A stretch of DNA of 64,000 bases from Salinirubellus salinus (GTDB taxonomy: Archaea > Halobacteriota > Halobacteria > Halobacteriales > Haloarculaceae), in assembly GCF_025231485.1 (NCBI RefSeq), contig NZ_CP104003.1, positions 1,860,001-1,924,000 of the forward strand. The letters run 5' to 3'. The position numbers and the translations under genes were made by a program. Position 1 is the first letter of the stretch. Each line of letters starts with the position of its first letter. Below are positions 7,999 through 15,689 of the stretch, in pieces. Below the pieces are notes generated by a model. The model had not been told where the DNA came from, searched no databases, and worked only from the letters and a program-made list of their open reading frames with translations.

Positions 7999-8739
7999 AT
8001 GAAGGACGATGCCAGTACCCGACGAGACTTTTTGCGGGGTGTGGGAGCGGCAACAGCCCTGTATGCAGGGACTGGTGTCGTTTCCGCTGACCACACCGCT
8101 GACCCTGACGGGGACGCTGACGACGAATACTGGAACGCCAAACCGTCCGGTGTCACCATCTCGTACGACGAAGCACTCCTCAGCGAGTATCAGCCGTACC
8201 TTCGCGTCTCGCATCTCAACGAACAACCCGTCGGAATGTATGCGTGGGTAGTTGATTCAACGGATAGAGACACGCAAGCATTGGTTTACTGGACGTATTA
8301 CGCGCTACAAACCGGGTTATCGTCCGCTGATTCACACGTCCAAGACCGGGAACCGATCTATGTGTTCCGCGACACAGACACCGGTCAGATCGAAGAAGTC
8401 GTGTATAGCGGCTACCATTGGCTGGCGGCCCGTACACCGACACCCCAAACATCGGGGAATCATCCTATGATGTACGTGGTCAAGCCGTGGCATCATTACG
8501 TGGGTGCGAGTGATTCAGGGCGGCAAATCGACTTACAGCCATTGCATGACGTGTTCGGCAGTTGGCTGGTGAATGGGTGGGCGGAACATCTCGCACCGGG
8601 CACAGTCACGAATCCGTGGGGTATGCGGTCTCGTGAGTCATGGTGGCGGAGGAGTTCGTTCGACTTCAGTTTTGCAGAAACGTTCGCTCAAGTAAACCTC
8701 TTGTTGGGGCGTAAAGGCGCTGACACAACCGATCTCTAA
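7999..8739 (+). CDS. Tat-exported protein of unknown function
   Basis: A 246-residue protein whose Tat signal (TRRDFLRGVGAATALYAGTG, residues about 6-25) closely resembles that of the subtilisin two bases upstream, so both travel folded across the membrane. The mature part is rich in Trp, Tyr and His (for example YHWLAARTP, KPWHHYVG, NPWGMRSRESWWRRSSFDFSF) and contains no membrane segment. No catalytic signature is recognised. Operon position suggests a partner or inhibitor of the protease, or a minor structural protein. Confidence 0.75.
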   Translation: MKDDASTRRDFLRGVGAATALYAGTGVVSADHTADPDGDADDEYWNAKPSGVTISYDEALLSEYQPYLRVSHLNEQPVGMYAWVVDSTDRDTQALVYWTYYALQTGLSSADSHVQDREPIYVFRDTDTGQIEEVVYSGYHWLAARTPTPQTSGNHPMMYVVKPWHHYVGASDSGRQIDLQPLHDVFGSWLVNGWAEHLAPGTVTNPWGMRSRESWWRRSSFDFSFAETFAQVNLLLGRKGADTTDL

Positions 8740-8813
8740 ACACGACTTGGTGTGCCGATGACCCCTGTTTTGTGGGCGAGGCAACTTGTGTCGGTGTTTG
8801 AGAAGCACCCCCT

Positions 8814-8833
8814 AAGAGGCCGTCAGGCCTCTT
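8814..8833 (+). other. Hairpin before minihelix (d)
   Basis: AAGAGGCC (8814-8821) pairs perfectly with GGCCTCTT (8826-8833) around GTCA. It ends two bases before minihelix (d). There is no downstream T tract, so it is more likely an RNA-stability or processing structure than a terminator. Confidence 0.55.
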
Positions 8834-8835
8834 CC

Positions 8836-8879
8836 ACTCATCTTGGTAGTTCCTACTCGGTTCGATTCCGAGTGTGAGT
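8836..8879 (+). ncRNA. tRNA-like minihelix (d)
   Basis: ACTCATC (8836-8842) pairs with TGTGAGT (8873-8879): five Watson-Crick pairs, one G-T, one mismatch. A 13-base linker is followed by the perfect T-arm CTCGG-TTCGATT-CCGAG (8856-8872). Same layout as (b), with completely different stem sequence. Followed by CTAA, not CCA. The next ATG is at 8963. Confidence 0.65.
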
Positions 8880-8962
8880 CTAAATCCCAGTACCATCCCG
8901 GGATGGGTCAGTCACGAGCGACACACGTGACTGTCAAAACAAAACTGTGTCAACTTGAAACA

Positions 8963-9973
8963 ATGTTGAATTTCAACAAGAAGACTGGTCTCAGCGTTCT
9001 CGCGGCGCTCATGCTTGTCATGTCCGTATTCTCGGGCGTGGGCATGGCCGCGATTGACAACGAGACCACAACGACAACAAGTACCTCTGACATCGTTCAG
9101 GGGACAGCAGTATCGATTAACAGCACATCAAGCGGCTCCTACACGCTTCAAGCAGACTCGCTGACCGCTGACGGTCAGTTTGAGATTCGGGACGCTAACG
9201 GGAACGTCCTGATCGTCGCTGACAACCTCACAGTAGTTGACAGCGCATCTGGGACGTACTCAGCGAGTATCAGCGACTCTGACCTGCGCCAGAACGTCAA
9301 CCTTGACGACGGCACAGCAGCCAATCTGACGCTGGTGGCCATCGACGACACGACGCTGGACGACGCAAATCAGACTGAATCCAGCGTGACGTTCGACGTG
9401 ACGGCTGACGACTTCAGCAGCCGCTCTGTGGACGCTAACTCCACGGGCGTCGATCTCGGTGACGAACCGACGGAAGTCCTCGGTCTCTCCTTTGGGGAGC
9501 AGGACGCAGAAGTGGACATCAACGGCGTTGCTGTTGACGGTAACACCAGCGAGGTTGTTATCGACACGTCTGACGCCGAACTCACGGACGCGCTTGCGCT
9601 TGAGGGCCTCGACAGCGAGAACCCGGTCATTGAGCAGTCTGCTAGTGTTGGCGGGGAGCACGTCCCGCTTTACTACGGGGCCGCTCCCGCTGACGAGGAT
9701 GGCGCTCACGTCGTCGCTGACGGCGACGATTACGTGTTCGTCCCCGCTAGCGGTGCGAACTACACGTCTGGCGACACCGTTGACATCACGATCAGCAGCG
9801 AGGGCTTCGGTGTTCTCGACGCTGGTGACGTTGTTGACCTGTACGAGTCCGCTGACTACGGTTACACCGGATTCTTCAGCGATTACACGAGTAGCATGAT
9901 CCCCGGCTTCGTCGGCGGATTCAGCCTCATCGGTGGCGCGTTCGTTCTCGTTCGCCGTCGCAACGTAGCGTAA
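8963..9973 (+). CDS. Secreted surface protein with PGF-CTERM-like sorting signal
   Basis: I start at the ATG at 8963, giving 336 residues, because MLNFNKKTGLSVLAALMLVM begins a typical Sec signal (cleavage near GMAA); the frame is open to 8843 but that part overlaps minihelix (d). The mature part is very acidic, rich in Thr, Ser and Asp with several N-x-S/T sites, as in S-layer-type glycoproteins. The C-terminus reads IPGFVGGFSLIGGAFVLVRRR: Pro-Gly-Phe, a hydrophobic helix and an Arg cluster, matching the tripartite archaeosortase (PGF-CTERM) signal. If processed by host archaeosortase A it would be lipid-anchored. It is the best candidate for an abundant envelope protein of the element. Confidence 0.8.
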   Translation: MLNFNKKTGLSVLAALMLVMSVFSGVGMAAIDNETTTTTSTSDIVQGTAVSINSTSSGSYTLQADSLTADGQFEIRDANGNVLIVADNLTVVDSASGTYSASISDSDLRQNVNLDDGTAANLTLVAIDDTTLDDANQTESSVTFDVTADDFSSRSVDANSTGVDLGDEPTEVLGLSFGEQDAEVDINGVAVDGNTSEVVIDTSDAELTDALALEGLDSENPVIEQSASVGGEHVPLYYGAAPADEDGAHVVADGDDYVFVPASGANYTSGDTVDITISSEGFGVLDAGDVVDLYESADYGYTGFFSDYTSSMIPGFVGGFSLIGGAFVLVRRRNVA

Positions 9974-10000
9974 AACCACACACTTCAAAATTATTAAACT

Positions 10001-10285
10001 ATGTTAAGTGATACACTCGGAAGCAATCGCAGTAACGCACTATATCGTCTCACATTCTTCATCGGAAACGTCGCAACGGGATTCGTCCCGCTCGCAGCAG
10101 TGACCGCGCTCGGTTTTATCGCCGGGATCGTGTTCATGCTCGGTGACGTTCTCAAAGGCCTTGTAACGGACTCTGACGCCAGTCTGGGCGAGTCACAGTC
10201 CATGGGGCTGTGGATGTGGGGGATCGACATGACCGCGTGGATGCTGTTCGGGGATCGTGACTTCCCGTTCCTCCCCGACTTCTGA
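10001..10285 (+). CDS. Small membrane protein, 94 residues
   Basis: Two hydrophobic segments are visible (about 19-45, TFFIGNVATGFVPLAAVTAL onward, and about 66-85, MGLWMWGIDMTAWMLFG). The C-terminus FGDRDFPFLPDF is aromatic. It begins 27 bases after the PGF-CTERM-like protein with no tRNA-like element between, so the two are probably kept on one mRNA. Small membrane proteins next to an envelope glycoprotein are typical of pleomorphic haloviruses, but no homology is asserted. Confidence 0.65.
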   Translation: MLSDTLGSNRSNALYRLTFFIGNVATGFVPLAAVTALGFIAGIVFMLGDVLKGLVTDSDASLGESQSMGLWMWGIDMTAWMLFGDRDFPFLPDF

Positions 10286-10333
10286 GACCGGCTCAGAAGC
10301 ATTCCAGTCAGTATGTGACTCCGTAATCGTATA

Positions 10334-10354
10334 GGCACACAAACAACCTGTGCC
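10334..10354 (+). other. Hairpin before minihelix (e)
   Basis: GGCACA (10334-10339) pairs with TGTGCC (10349-10354) around a 9-base A/C-rich loop, about 50 bases after the preceding stop codon and 23 bases before minihelix (e). Confidence 0.5.
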
Positions 10355-10377
10355 GTCCTCTGGGCGGCCTCATTCTT

Positions 10378-10437
10378 GCTCCTCGTGGATTAGCACGTCA
10401 TCACGTGCGCGTGTTGGGTTCGACTCCCAACAGGAGC
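10378..10437 (+). ncRNA. tRNA-like element (e): acceptor stem, central hairpin and T-arm
   Basis: GCTCCTC (10378-10384) pairs with CAGGAGC (10431-10437) over six bases with only the last position mismatched. GCACGT-CATC-ACGTGC (10393-10408) forms a central 6-bp hairpin. TTGGG-TTCGACT-CCCAA (10414-10430) is a perfect T-arm. At 60 bases it lacks the four-arm plan of a tRNA. The 3' flank CTCA matches that of element (f). Cleavage after base 10438 would leave a 22-base leader before the next ATG (10461). Confidence 0.65.
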
Positions 10438-10460
10438 CTCAGCGGCAAACCAATATTACA

Positions 10461-10625
10461 ATGATTTCGCCGTACCCTGAGCCCGAGCAGGTCCGGTGTG
10501 GACGCATTGAATGTGAGGGTGAGACAGGTGAGTTCAGCAACCACCTCGACTCTCTCTGCATCCGATGCCCCGCCTGTGACCGTATTCTCTGGCTCGACTA
10601 CAACACAACTCAATTAGAACAATGA
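10461..10625 (+). CDS. Zinc-ribbon miniprotein, 54 residues
   Basis: Begins MISPYPEPEQVRCGRIECEG. Cysteines at about 13, 18, 34 and 37 (C-x4-C and CPAC) form a plausible zinc ribbon. The longer frame from 10350 crosses element (e) and is unlikely to be translated. Its end overlaps the start of the next gene by four bases (ATGA), so expression is coupled. Confidence 0.65.
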   Translation: MISPYPEPEQVRCGRIECEGETGEFSNHLDSLCIRCPACDRILWLDYNTTQLEQ

Positions 10626-11239
10626 ATAGTAAACTCACAGCAGTCCTCTTCGCGGTCCTCATCGCTACAAGCGGTGTCGGTGTCGTGTCAGCGGACCACA
10701 CCACCTCAGTCTTCGATGATCTTACCGAAGGCGACGGTGTGGTGGCGCAGACAGTCGCCGGTGTAGACGGTGTTAAAGACCGTCTCGTCCGCTCAGCCAT
10801 GGACCGATTCGGGGACGACGACACAACAGTGACAGACTCGGCTTCAGCATTGAAGTCAGAAATAAACCAGAACTCAGACCTGTACCAGCAGCGTTTGAAC
10901 ACGAATATTGACGCCTCAACGACTCGTGACACCATTGAGGTCACGCATTGTCAGGATGGTAACAAGCAGGTGCAGTACGTTACCGCTGACGTTGTTGACG
11001 GATCGTACACCAATCTGAGCGTCGTTGACTCGACGAATCGAACCGCTGACGAATGGGTGTACCTTGAGGAGCCAGCCAGCGAGAACGTTGCTGACGAACT
11101 CCAGTCACTCCGCCAGTCCTACATTGGTAGCGGTGACGCTATCCCCCGGTCTGCGGCTGTCGGTCTCGGAGCCGAGTACAAGGGATCAGCGTCTACGAGT
11201 CTGATGGAGCACGACAAGCCAACGTGCGGTGAGAACTGA
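10622..11239 (+). CDS. Secreted protein of unknown function, 205 residues
   Basis: A clean Sec signal peptide (MNSKLTAVLFAVLIATSGVG, cleavage near VSA-DH) precedes an acidic extracellular domain with a few N-x-S/T sites. There is no C-terminal anchor. One cysteine lies mid-protein and one near the C-terminus, which could form a disulfide. Start overlaps the zinc-ribbon stop (ATGA) and its own stop overlaps the next start by one base, so the genes at 10,461, 10,622 and 11,239 form a tightly coupled group. Confidence 0.7.
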   Translation: MNSKLTAVLFAVLIATSGVGVVSADHTTSVFDDLTEGDGVVAQTVAGVDGVKDRLVRSAMDRFGDDDTTVTDSASALKSEINQNSDLYQQRLNTNIDASTTRDTIEVTHCQDGNKQVQYVTADVVDGSYTNLSVVDSTNRTADEWVYLEEPASENVADELQSLRQSYIGSGDAIPRSAAVGLGAEYKGSASTSLMEHDKPTCGEN

Positions 11240-11529
11240 TGGGTGTTCTCGACTACCTTGGTGACTCCTTTGGAACCGTCAAGGATTGGACCGTGGACGC
11301 CATCACGGACACGGCTGACCTCATCGTTGATGAAGCGGAAAACAGCATTAATTACGGGTCTGTGACGCCGTTGGAGCAGATGCGTGGGTCCGTTGTGATT
11401 GCGTCCCTTGCGATTGCGTCGTCGTTCGTGACGTTCGGCGCGACATTAGCCATCGCGGGAGTGATGGGCCTCACATTCTTGTGGGGATTAGGCCGATGGT
11501 TCTGGGGTCTCGGCGGCGAACTCAGGTGA
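11239..11529 (+). CDS. Small membrane protein, 96 residues
   Basis: The N-terminal half is soluble and acidic (DYLGDSFGTVKDWTVDAIT). The C-terminal half holds two closely spaced hydrophobic segments (about 52-70 and 72-90) ending in WGLGRWFWGLGGELR, a Trp/Gly-rich amphipathic tail of the kind found next to membranes. Its ATG overlaps the stop of the upstream secreted protein by one base. No family is recognised. Confidence 0.65.
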   Translation: MGVLDYLGDSFGTVKDWTVDAITDTADLIVDEAENSINYGSVTPLEQMRGSVVIASLAIASSFVTFGATLAIAGVMGLTFLWGLGRWFWGLGGELR

Positions 11530-11536
11530 TTAATTG

Positions 11537-12463
11537 ATGCGTTTCACACCGACACTCGTGGTTCTCATGCTTCTCATCTCTGGGTTAGCAGCCGTGGCTC
11601 CAGCCACCGCCGCCCCGGAACGCATCGACTTGGGTAGTGACCCACTCGGCGCAGACGACGCAATCACGCAGTATGAGGAAGACGGCTCCGTGAAGCAGAA
11701 TCTGACCCGTTACGACATGAGTATCGGGTACATGGACGACGCCGAGACGCTGGACTGGTACGAACCAAGCACAGCGTCAGAACTCGGGAATGAATGGCTG
11801 ACAGTGTGCTACAATGAGGACATTCCCCGTGAATACACGTTCATAGTTGACGATTCGTACTTCAACCCGGTAACTGAAGAAGCCGTAGAATCGCGTACAG
11901 GAGATGTGACGGCTGAATACGAGCCGACAGAAGGCCGGAACGGGACACGGGTCACAATGACGTTCAACGGGGCTGGATGTCACGCATTCCCGGTGTCGAA
12001 CGCTGACTCGTTCGTATTCGGATACAGCGGTGACTTGAAGGAACGGGTTGAGAACTCGACTGGTTGGAGTCCAACCATCCCGGGCATCTCTGGTAGCCCT
12101 GACTGGAACCTGATTAAAGGCTCAACGCTTGATGACCGCACGAGCGTCGCCATCCCGATTACGCAGGAGAACGCAACAGTTCAGTATCGCGTGTATTCGG
12201 ATGGTGAAACCCGGTGGCGGCCTGTTCCTGAGTCCAGTCAGGAATCGCATCCCGTCTACACGATGACTAAGGACGGGGACCCCGACACAACCTACGTTGT
12301 GAGCCGTACGTCGGAAGCACCTCAAGTCAGATGGATAGAGGGCACGCCCGGGGCTGGTTCATCCATCTCTTCGGCTATCGATGATATTCTGAGCGGTCTG
12401 CAGGACTTCATCGATGACTTGACACCAAATACACCCGGTTCGATGGTGATAGTTCATGCTTGA
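11537..12463 (+). CDS. Secreted protein of unknown function, 308 residues
   Basis: The ATG at 11537 gives MRFTPTLVVLMLLISGLAAV, a Sec signal with cleavage near ATAA. A TTG three bases earlier could also be used. The mature part is beta-rich and acidic with several N-x-T/S sites and two cysteines about 48 residues apart that could form a disulfide (CYNEDIP and GAGCHAF). Near the C-terminus is a short linker (SSISSAIDDILSGLQDFIDDL) and no anchor. The last eight bases overlap the next ORF. Its place among envelope genes suggests a structural or adhesion role. Confidence 0.7.
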   Translation: MRFTPTLVVLMLLISGLAAVAPATAAPERIDLGSDPLGADDAITQYEEDGSVKQNLTRYDMSIGYMDDAETLDWYEPSTASELGNEWLTVCYNEDIPREYTFIVDDSYFNPVTEEAVESRTGDVTAEYEPTEGRNGTRVTMTFNGAGCHAFPVSNADSFVFGYSGDLKERVENSTGWSPTIPGISGSPDWNLIKGSTLDDRTSVAIPITQENATVQYRVYSDGETRWRPVPESSQESHPVYTMTKDGDPDTTYVVSRTSEAPQVRWIEGTPGAGSSISSAIDDILSGLQDFIDDLTPNTPGSMVIVHA

Positions 12464-12668
12464 AATTGATGTTAATCCCACGACAATCCTGTTGGTATTG
12501 GTTCTCGGGGGTGCGGTGTTTTTTGCATTCGCATACCTCGCAGCAGCACTTTCACAGTTCATTTTCTTGTTCGGTGTCCTGATTATATTGGCCATCTCGT
12601 ACGGTATCATCGTACGAATCAAGAAGCGACTCAGGGGGGATAGCCGCAACGGCGGCGGTGGTCTGTAA
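12456..12668 (+). CDS. Small two-helix membrane protein, 70 residues
   Basis: Two hydrophobic segments (about 10-32 and 35-53) are followed by a basic cytoplasmic tail (RIKKRLRGDSRNGGGG). It overlaps the upstream gene by eight bases and the downstream gene by one (TAATG), so it is translationally coupled on both sides. Size and plan resemble small virion or vesicle membrane proteins. No homologue is recognised. Confidence 0.65.
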   Translation: MLEIDVNPTTILLVLVLGGAVFFAFAYLAAALSQFIFLFGVLIILAISYGIIVRIKKRLRGDSRNGGGGL

Positions 12669-12952
12669 TGGCGCTTGGACTTGGCGCATCGCTGGGGATC
12701 GCGTTGGTGGCCACGATTGGCATCATCGCTTTGTCCGTGATGTTCAACGACTCCATGAAATCGTTATATGATGTGCTCCGAACCGCCCGGGGTCTCGCGT
12801 ATCTGGTTCTCGGTTCGTTGTCTGCTATCGTGTTTATCTCGACGGGGAACATGGCGCTCATGGTTCTCGGATTGATTCTCGTGTTCTTTCTTGTGACGTA
12901 CTTCTTATTCGACTATTATTCGCCGTGGAGTGCGGCTTCACGGCGCTTCTAA
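12668..12952 (+). CDS. Small three-helix membrane protein, 94 residues
   Basis: Hydrophobic segments near residues 5-25, 38-58 and 60-83 leave only short loops. The C-terminus FDYYSPWSAASRRF is positively charged and probably cytoplasmic. Its last codons and stop form the 5' strand of tRNA-like element (f), so coding sequence and RNA structure overlap here. Confidence 0.65.
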   Translation: MALGLGASLGIALVATIGIIALSVMFNDSMKSLYDVLRTARGLAYLVLGSLSAIVFISTGNMALMVLGLILVFFLVTYFLFDYYSPWSAASRRF

Positions 12953-12998
12953 CACTTCTGACTGGTGTCTTCGGTGGGGTTCGATTCCCCGCAGAAGC
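12945..12998 (+). ncRNA. tRNA-like element (f), ending four bases before a start codon
   Basis: GCTTCTA (12945-12951) pairs with CAGAAGC (12992-12998) over six bases, last position mismatched as in (e). ACAC (12952-12955) pairs with GTGT (12965-12968). TGGGG-TTCGATT-CCCCG (12975-12991) is the T-arm. Counting C12999 as the discriminator, cleavage there would give an mRNA beginning TCA-ATG, that is an almost leaderless message for the gene at 13003. Confidence 0.65.
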
Positions 12999-13002
12999 CT
13001 CA

Positions 13003-13512
13003 ATGAATACAAAATCAATCGAGGAGCAACTGCAACGAGCCTACGATATTTTGGCTCGTGCAGACGTTCCAGACGGTCTTGAATCGGACGCGAATGAAAC
13101 GCTGAACGTTGTCGTGGCCGAGTTAGCGCGACGACGCTCGGAACGATCATACACACGTCACGTGTCAGCCGTTATTGCACGTGAGCACAGCCTGAAGCGA
13201 CGGGGAAAACGTGACCAACCCCTGTGCAGGTGTCACGACAGCCTGTGCCCGCTCAGTCGTGGCCGCCTACCCCCACAGTTGCGCCCATCATCCTCATCGA
13301 ATTTCGGGAAGAGCGACGCTGAAGACCTGATCGAATCCTATGAGGAAACCCATCCAGAAGCAGTCGTATTGCGCGAAGCACGTGAGGAATGGCAGGACGA
13401 TCTCGCTGACATGGAACGACGACTCCGCGAAACAATCGCCCGCATCAAGTCACATCGAACACAGACAGGAGGTTCGGACAAGTATACAGCAGTTAACGGT
13501 GGTGCAGAATGA
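13003..13512 (+). CDS. Hypothetical helical protein, 169 residues
   Basis: Begins MNTKSIEEQLQRAYDILAR directly after element (f). The first 60 residues and the last 60 (EEWQDDLADMERRLRETIARI) are charged amphipathic helices that could pair as coiled coils. The centre carries C-x-C-x4-C and His residues (CRCHDSLCPLSRG), a possible metal site. No signal or membrane segment. The last four bases overlap the ATPase start (ATGA), which suggests that the product works with the ATPase. Confidence 0.65.
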   Translation: MNTKSIEEQLQRAYDILARADVPDGLESDANETLNVVVAELARRRSERSYTRHVSAVIAREHSLKRRGKRDQPLCRCHDSLCPLSRGRLPPQLRPSSSSNFGKSDAEDLIESYEETHPEAVVLREAREEWQDDLADMERRLRETIARIKSHRTQTGGSDKYTAVNGGAE

Positions 13513-15689
13513 CTGAAGAAACACCTGACCACGTTATCGGTGACGAGACACGAGCGGTTAGTGACAACGTTGCTTCGAACACCGAATCCGAGCAAGAGCA
13601 AAAGCGACGCATAGTAGTGAAGCGCGGTGTGAAAACCGTGTACGAATACCTGACGCTTGGACGGTATCGGTCTGCTGGTGTTATTTTGCGTGACCGGTTA
13701 CTGCCCGCATTAGACATCGATGACGTGACGATTGAAGGCGCTGACGACGTGATTCGAGGATCAGAATTGGACTGGTATTACGATTCGGTGAAAGCGTTCC
13801 TCAGAGCACCAAACCAATACATTAGAGCAGCACCAGAACGTGGGGACACAATTCGTGAGAACGCGCTGGAGAACGCTGTGAACTCGGCACACGGATACGA
13901 GTCACCGAGTCGTAGAGCGCAGACAGTTGTAAAAGAAACCGCTCAGTCGGCCCACTCGGCTGCTATCGGGCAGGGGATTATTCCGCGAACTCTGGACCGT
14001 AGCAGTCGGGTAATGGGTCTCAGCGTCCAGATGGGTCTTCAACACACGAGTTGGACAATGGACATGCCTGACCCGGTGTCGATGTTCCGGGGTGAGAAGG
14101 ACATGCCGTTCGTGCTTGCCGTCGGCGACACGAGTTCAGGTAAGTCTACGTTTGTCGCGAGAGCCGTTGAAGACCGCTACGAGGCCGGTCACAAAGTCCT
14201 CGACATTCATGACCGGAAGAAGCTTGAGAACGGTGTGTACGACATCGCACAACAACAGCAGACACTCCGGGAAGTCCGTCGGAAACTCGGCCTCCAGCCG
14301 GGGCTCGACGAACAAGACGACGAAGATGACCGGGAACTCGAAATATACGTGCCTATCTCGTCGAATCTGAAAGAGAAGAAGGTACTATACTACGAGGACG
14401 GAACGTGCCGTATCAAGCCGTTCGCTGTCGATGTCAGTAGCCTTCCCGACACACTTCTGAGCGCGTTCGCAGGCAACCTGACACAGAACCAGTCGGCTGA
14501 ATGGAACAATCAACTCGAATTGATCGAAGGTGACTGGACGCTCGCCGATCTGGTGGAACGGATTGCTGAGGGAGACGCTGACGACACCGTTAAACAGGTT
14601 CTCATCACCCGGCTCAAGACGATGCAGTCGAACGGGTGGCTACGGGACGCTGACTCCGATTACTTGCTCGATTGGGAGAACATTTTCCGTGACACAGACA
14701 CCATCACGTGCTTCAGCACGAGTTTGATGAAGGATGACCGGTCAAAGTACCGAGTCTTCCTATACCTGTTGAGCACGATTTACTCGGAGCGTGAGCAGAA
14801 GCAGGACGGCGCGTACGCCCCTGCTACCATCGTAATGAGAGAACTATCCCATATCGCACCATCCCGGACTAATCGGTCAAGTGACCCTGTTGAACAAGGA
14901 CTCCAAGACCGAATCTCAGATAAAATGCGTAAGGTAGCGTCCGAATCCGGTCACGAACAAATGGAACTCGTGAGCGACACGCAGCATTGGAAACAAGTCG
15001 CTAAACGTGTTCGTGAACACTTGAACGTCGTTGTGATGTATCGGCTGGACTACACAGCCGCTGAAGACCCGTTCTCGGATAAGTTGGGGCGAGTCAAGCA
15101 CAAATACATTCGGACAGTCACGCAACAAGAGACCGGCGAGGCAACTGTTATTGCCGACAATCAACGGATTCAGGGCGAAGGGAAGTCGTACCGGTTCGTG
15201 CAACCCGTGCAGATGGTGCCCCCGGCGTGTCATCACGTGGATCGAAAAGCGCAATACAATACTGGATGGCTCTGCCGTGACGCGTACACCGACGAATACT
15301 TGGACGAGATACCGTCTGATTGGCCGGTTGACGTTCCCCCACGGCTCCGTGTTGACGCTCCTGACATCGACGAACAGAATCAGCACGAAGGCATTGTCGC
15401 GTTCTTACGTGATTGTACGTCAATGGACGACAACGAGCGAGCCCCGAAAGAAGACATGCGTAAAGCGTATAGCGCGTTCGCTGAAGAGCACGGGTACGAT
15501 CTGCACGAGTCATCTGACTCGTTCGGCCAATGGGTGGCTGAACTCGTCGACGTTGAAACTGGTTCTGGTGTCCGTGCCCGGCAGTCAGACCTGAATCGTT
15601 CACAAGACGACTATGACTCACAGCGTCCGTATGCCTATGGTGGCATCCGCTTGAATCAGAAAGGTCTGGATTACCTGAATCAGCAGTAG
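13509..15689 (+). CDS. P-loop ATPase (HerA/VirB4-like) with D5/primase-type C-terminal domain
   Basis: A 726-residue cytoplasmic protein. Residues about 200-460 are a motor ATPase: Walker A GDTSSGKS at 206-213, and a Walker-B-like strand ATIVMRELSHI at about 439-449 with a catalytic Glu but Arg instead of the usual Asp. An acidic insert (about 268-282) separates them. The last 110 residues (FLRDCTSMDDNERAPKEDMR, then FGQWVAEL, then YGGIRL) have the plan of the winged helix that ends viral D5-type primase-helicases. A packaging or DNA-transfer motor with its own DNA-binding tail fits best. It closes the structural operon, where genome-packaging or vesicle-loading ATPases are often found. Confidence 0.7.
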   Translation: MTEETPDHVIGDETRAVSDNVASNTESEQEQKRRIVVKRGVKTVYEYLTLGRYRSAGVILRDRLLPALDIDDVTIEGADDVIRGSELDWYYDSVKAFLRAPNQYIRAAPERGDTIRENALENAVNSAHGYESPSRRAQTVVKETAQSAHSAAIGQGIIPRTLDRSSRVMGLSVQMGLQHTSWTMDMPDPVSMFRGEKDMPFVLAVGDTSSGKSTFVARAVEDRYEAGHKVLDIHDRKKLENGVYDIAQQQQTLREVRRKLGLQPGLDEQDDEDDRELEIYVPISSNLKEKKVLYYEDGTCRIKPFAVDVSSLPDTLLSAFAGNLTQNQSAEWNNQLELIEGDWTLADLVERIAEGDADDTVKQVLITRLKTMQSNGWLRDADSDYLLDWENIFRDTDTITCFSTSLMKDDRSKYRVFLYLLSTIYSEREQKQDGAYAPATIVMRELSHIAPSRTNRSSDPVEQGLQDRISDKMRKVASESGHEQMELVSDTQHWKQVAKRVREHLNVVVMYRLDYTAAEDPFSDKLGRVKHKYIRTVTQQETGEATVIADNQRIQGEGKSYRFVQPVQMVPPACHHVDRKAQYNTGWLCRDAYTDEYLDEIPSDWPVDVPPRLRVDAPDIDEQNQHEGIVAFLRDCTSMDDNERAPKEDMRKAYSAFAEEHGYDLHESSDSFGQWVAELVDVETGSGVRARQSDLNRSQDDYDSQRPYAYGGIRLNQKGLDYLNQQ

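Noticed and set aside
2292-12998. The T-arm elements as complete tRNA genes or as leftover attachment sites
   Set aside because: All are 40-60 nt, too short for a cloverleaf, and none carries an anticodon arm. Their stems are unrelated in sequence, whereas att remnants of one tRNA would be identical.
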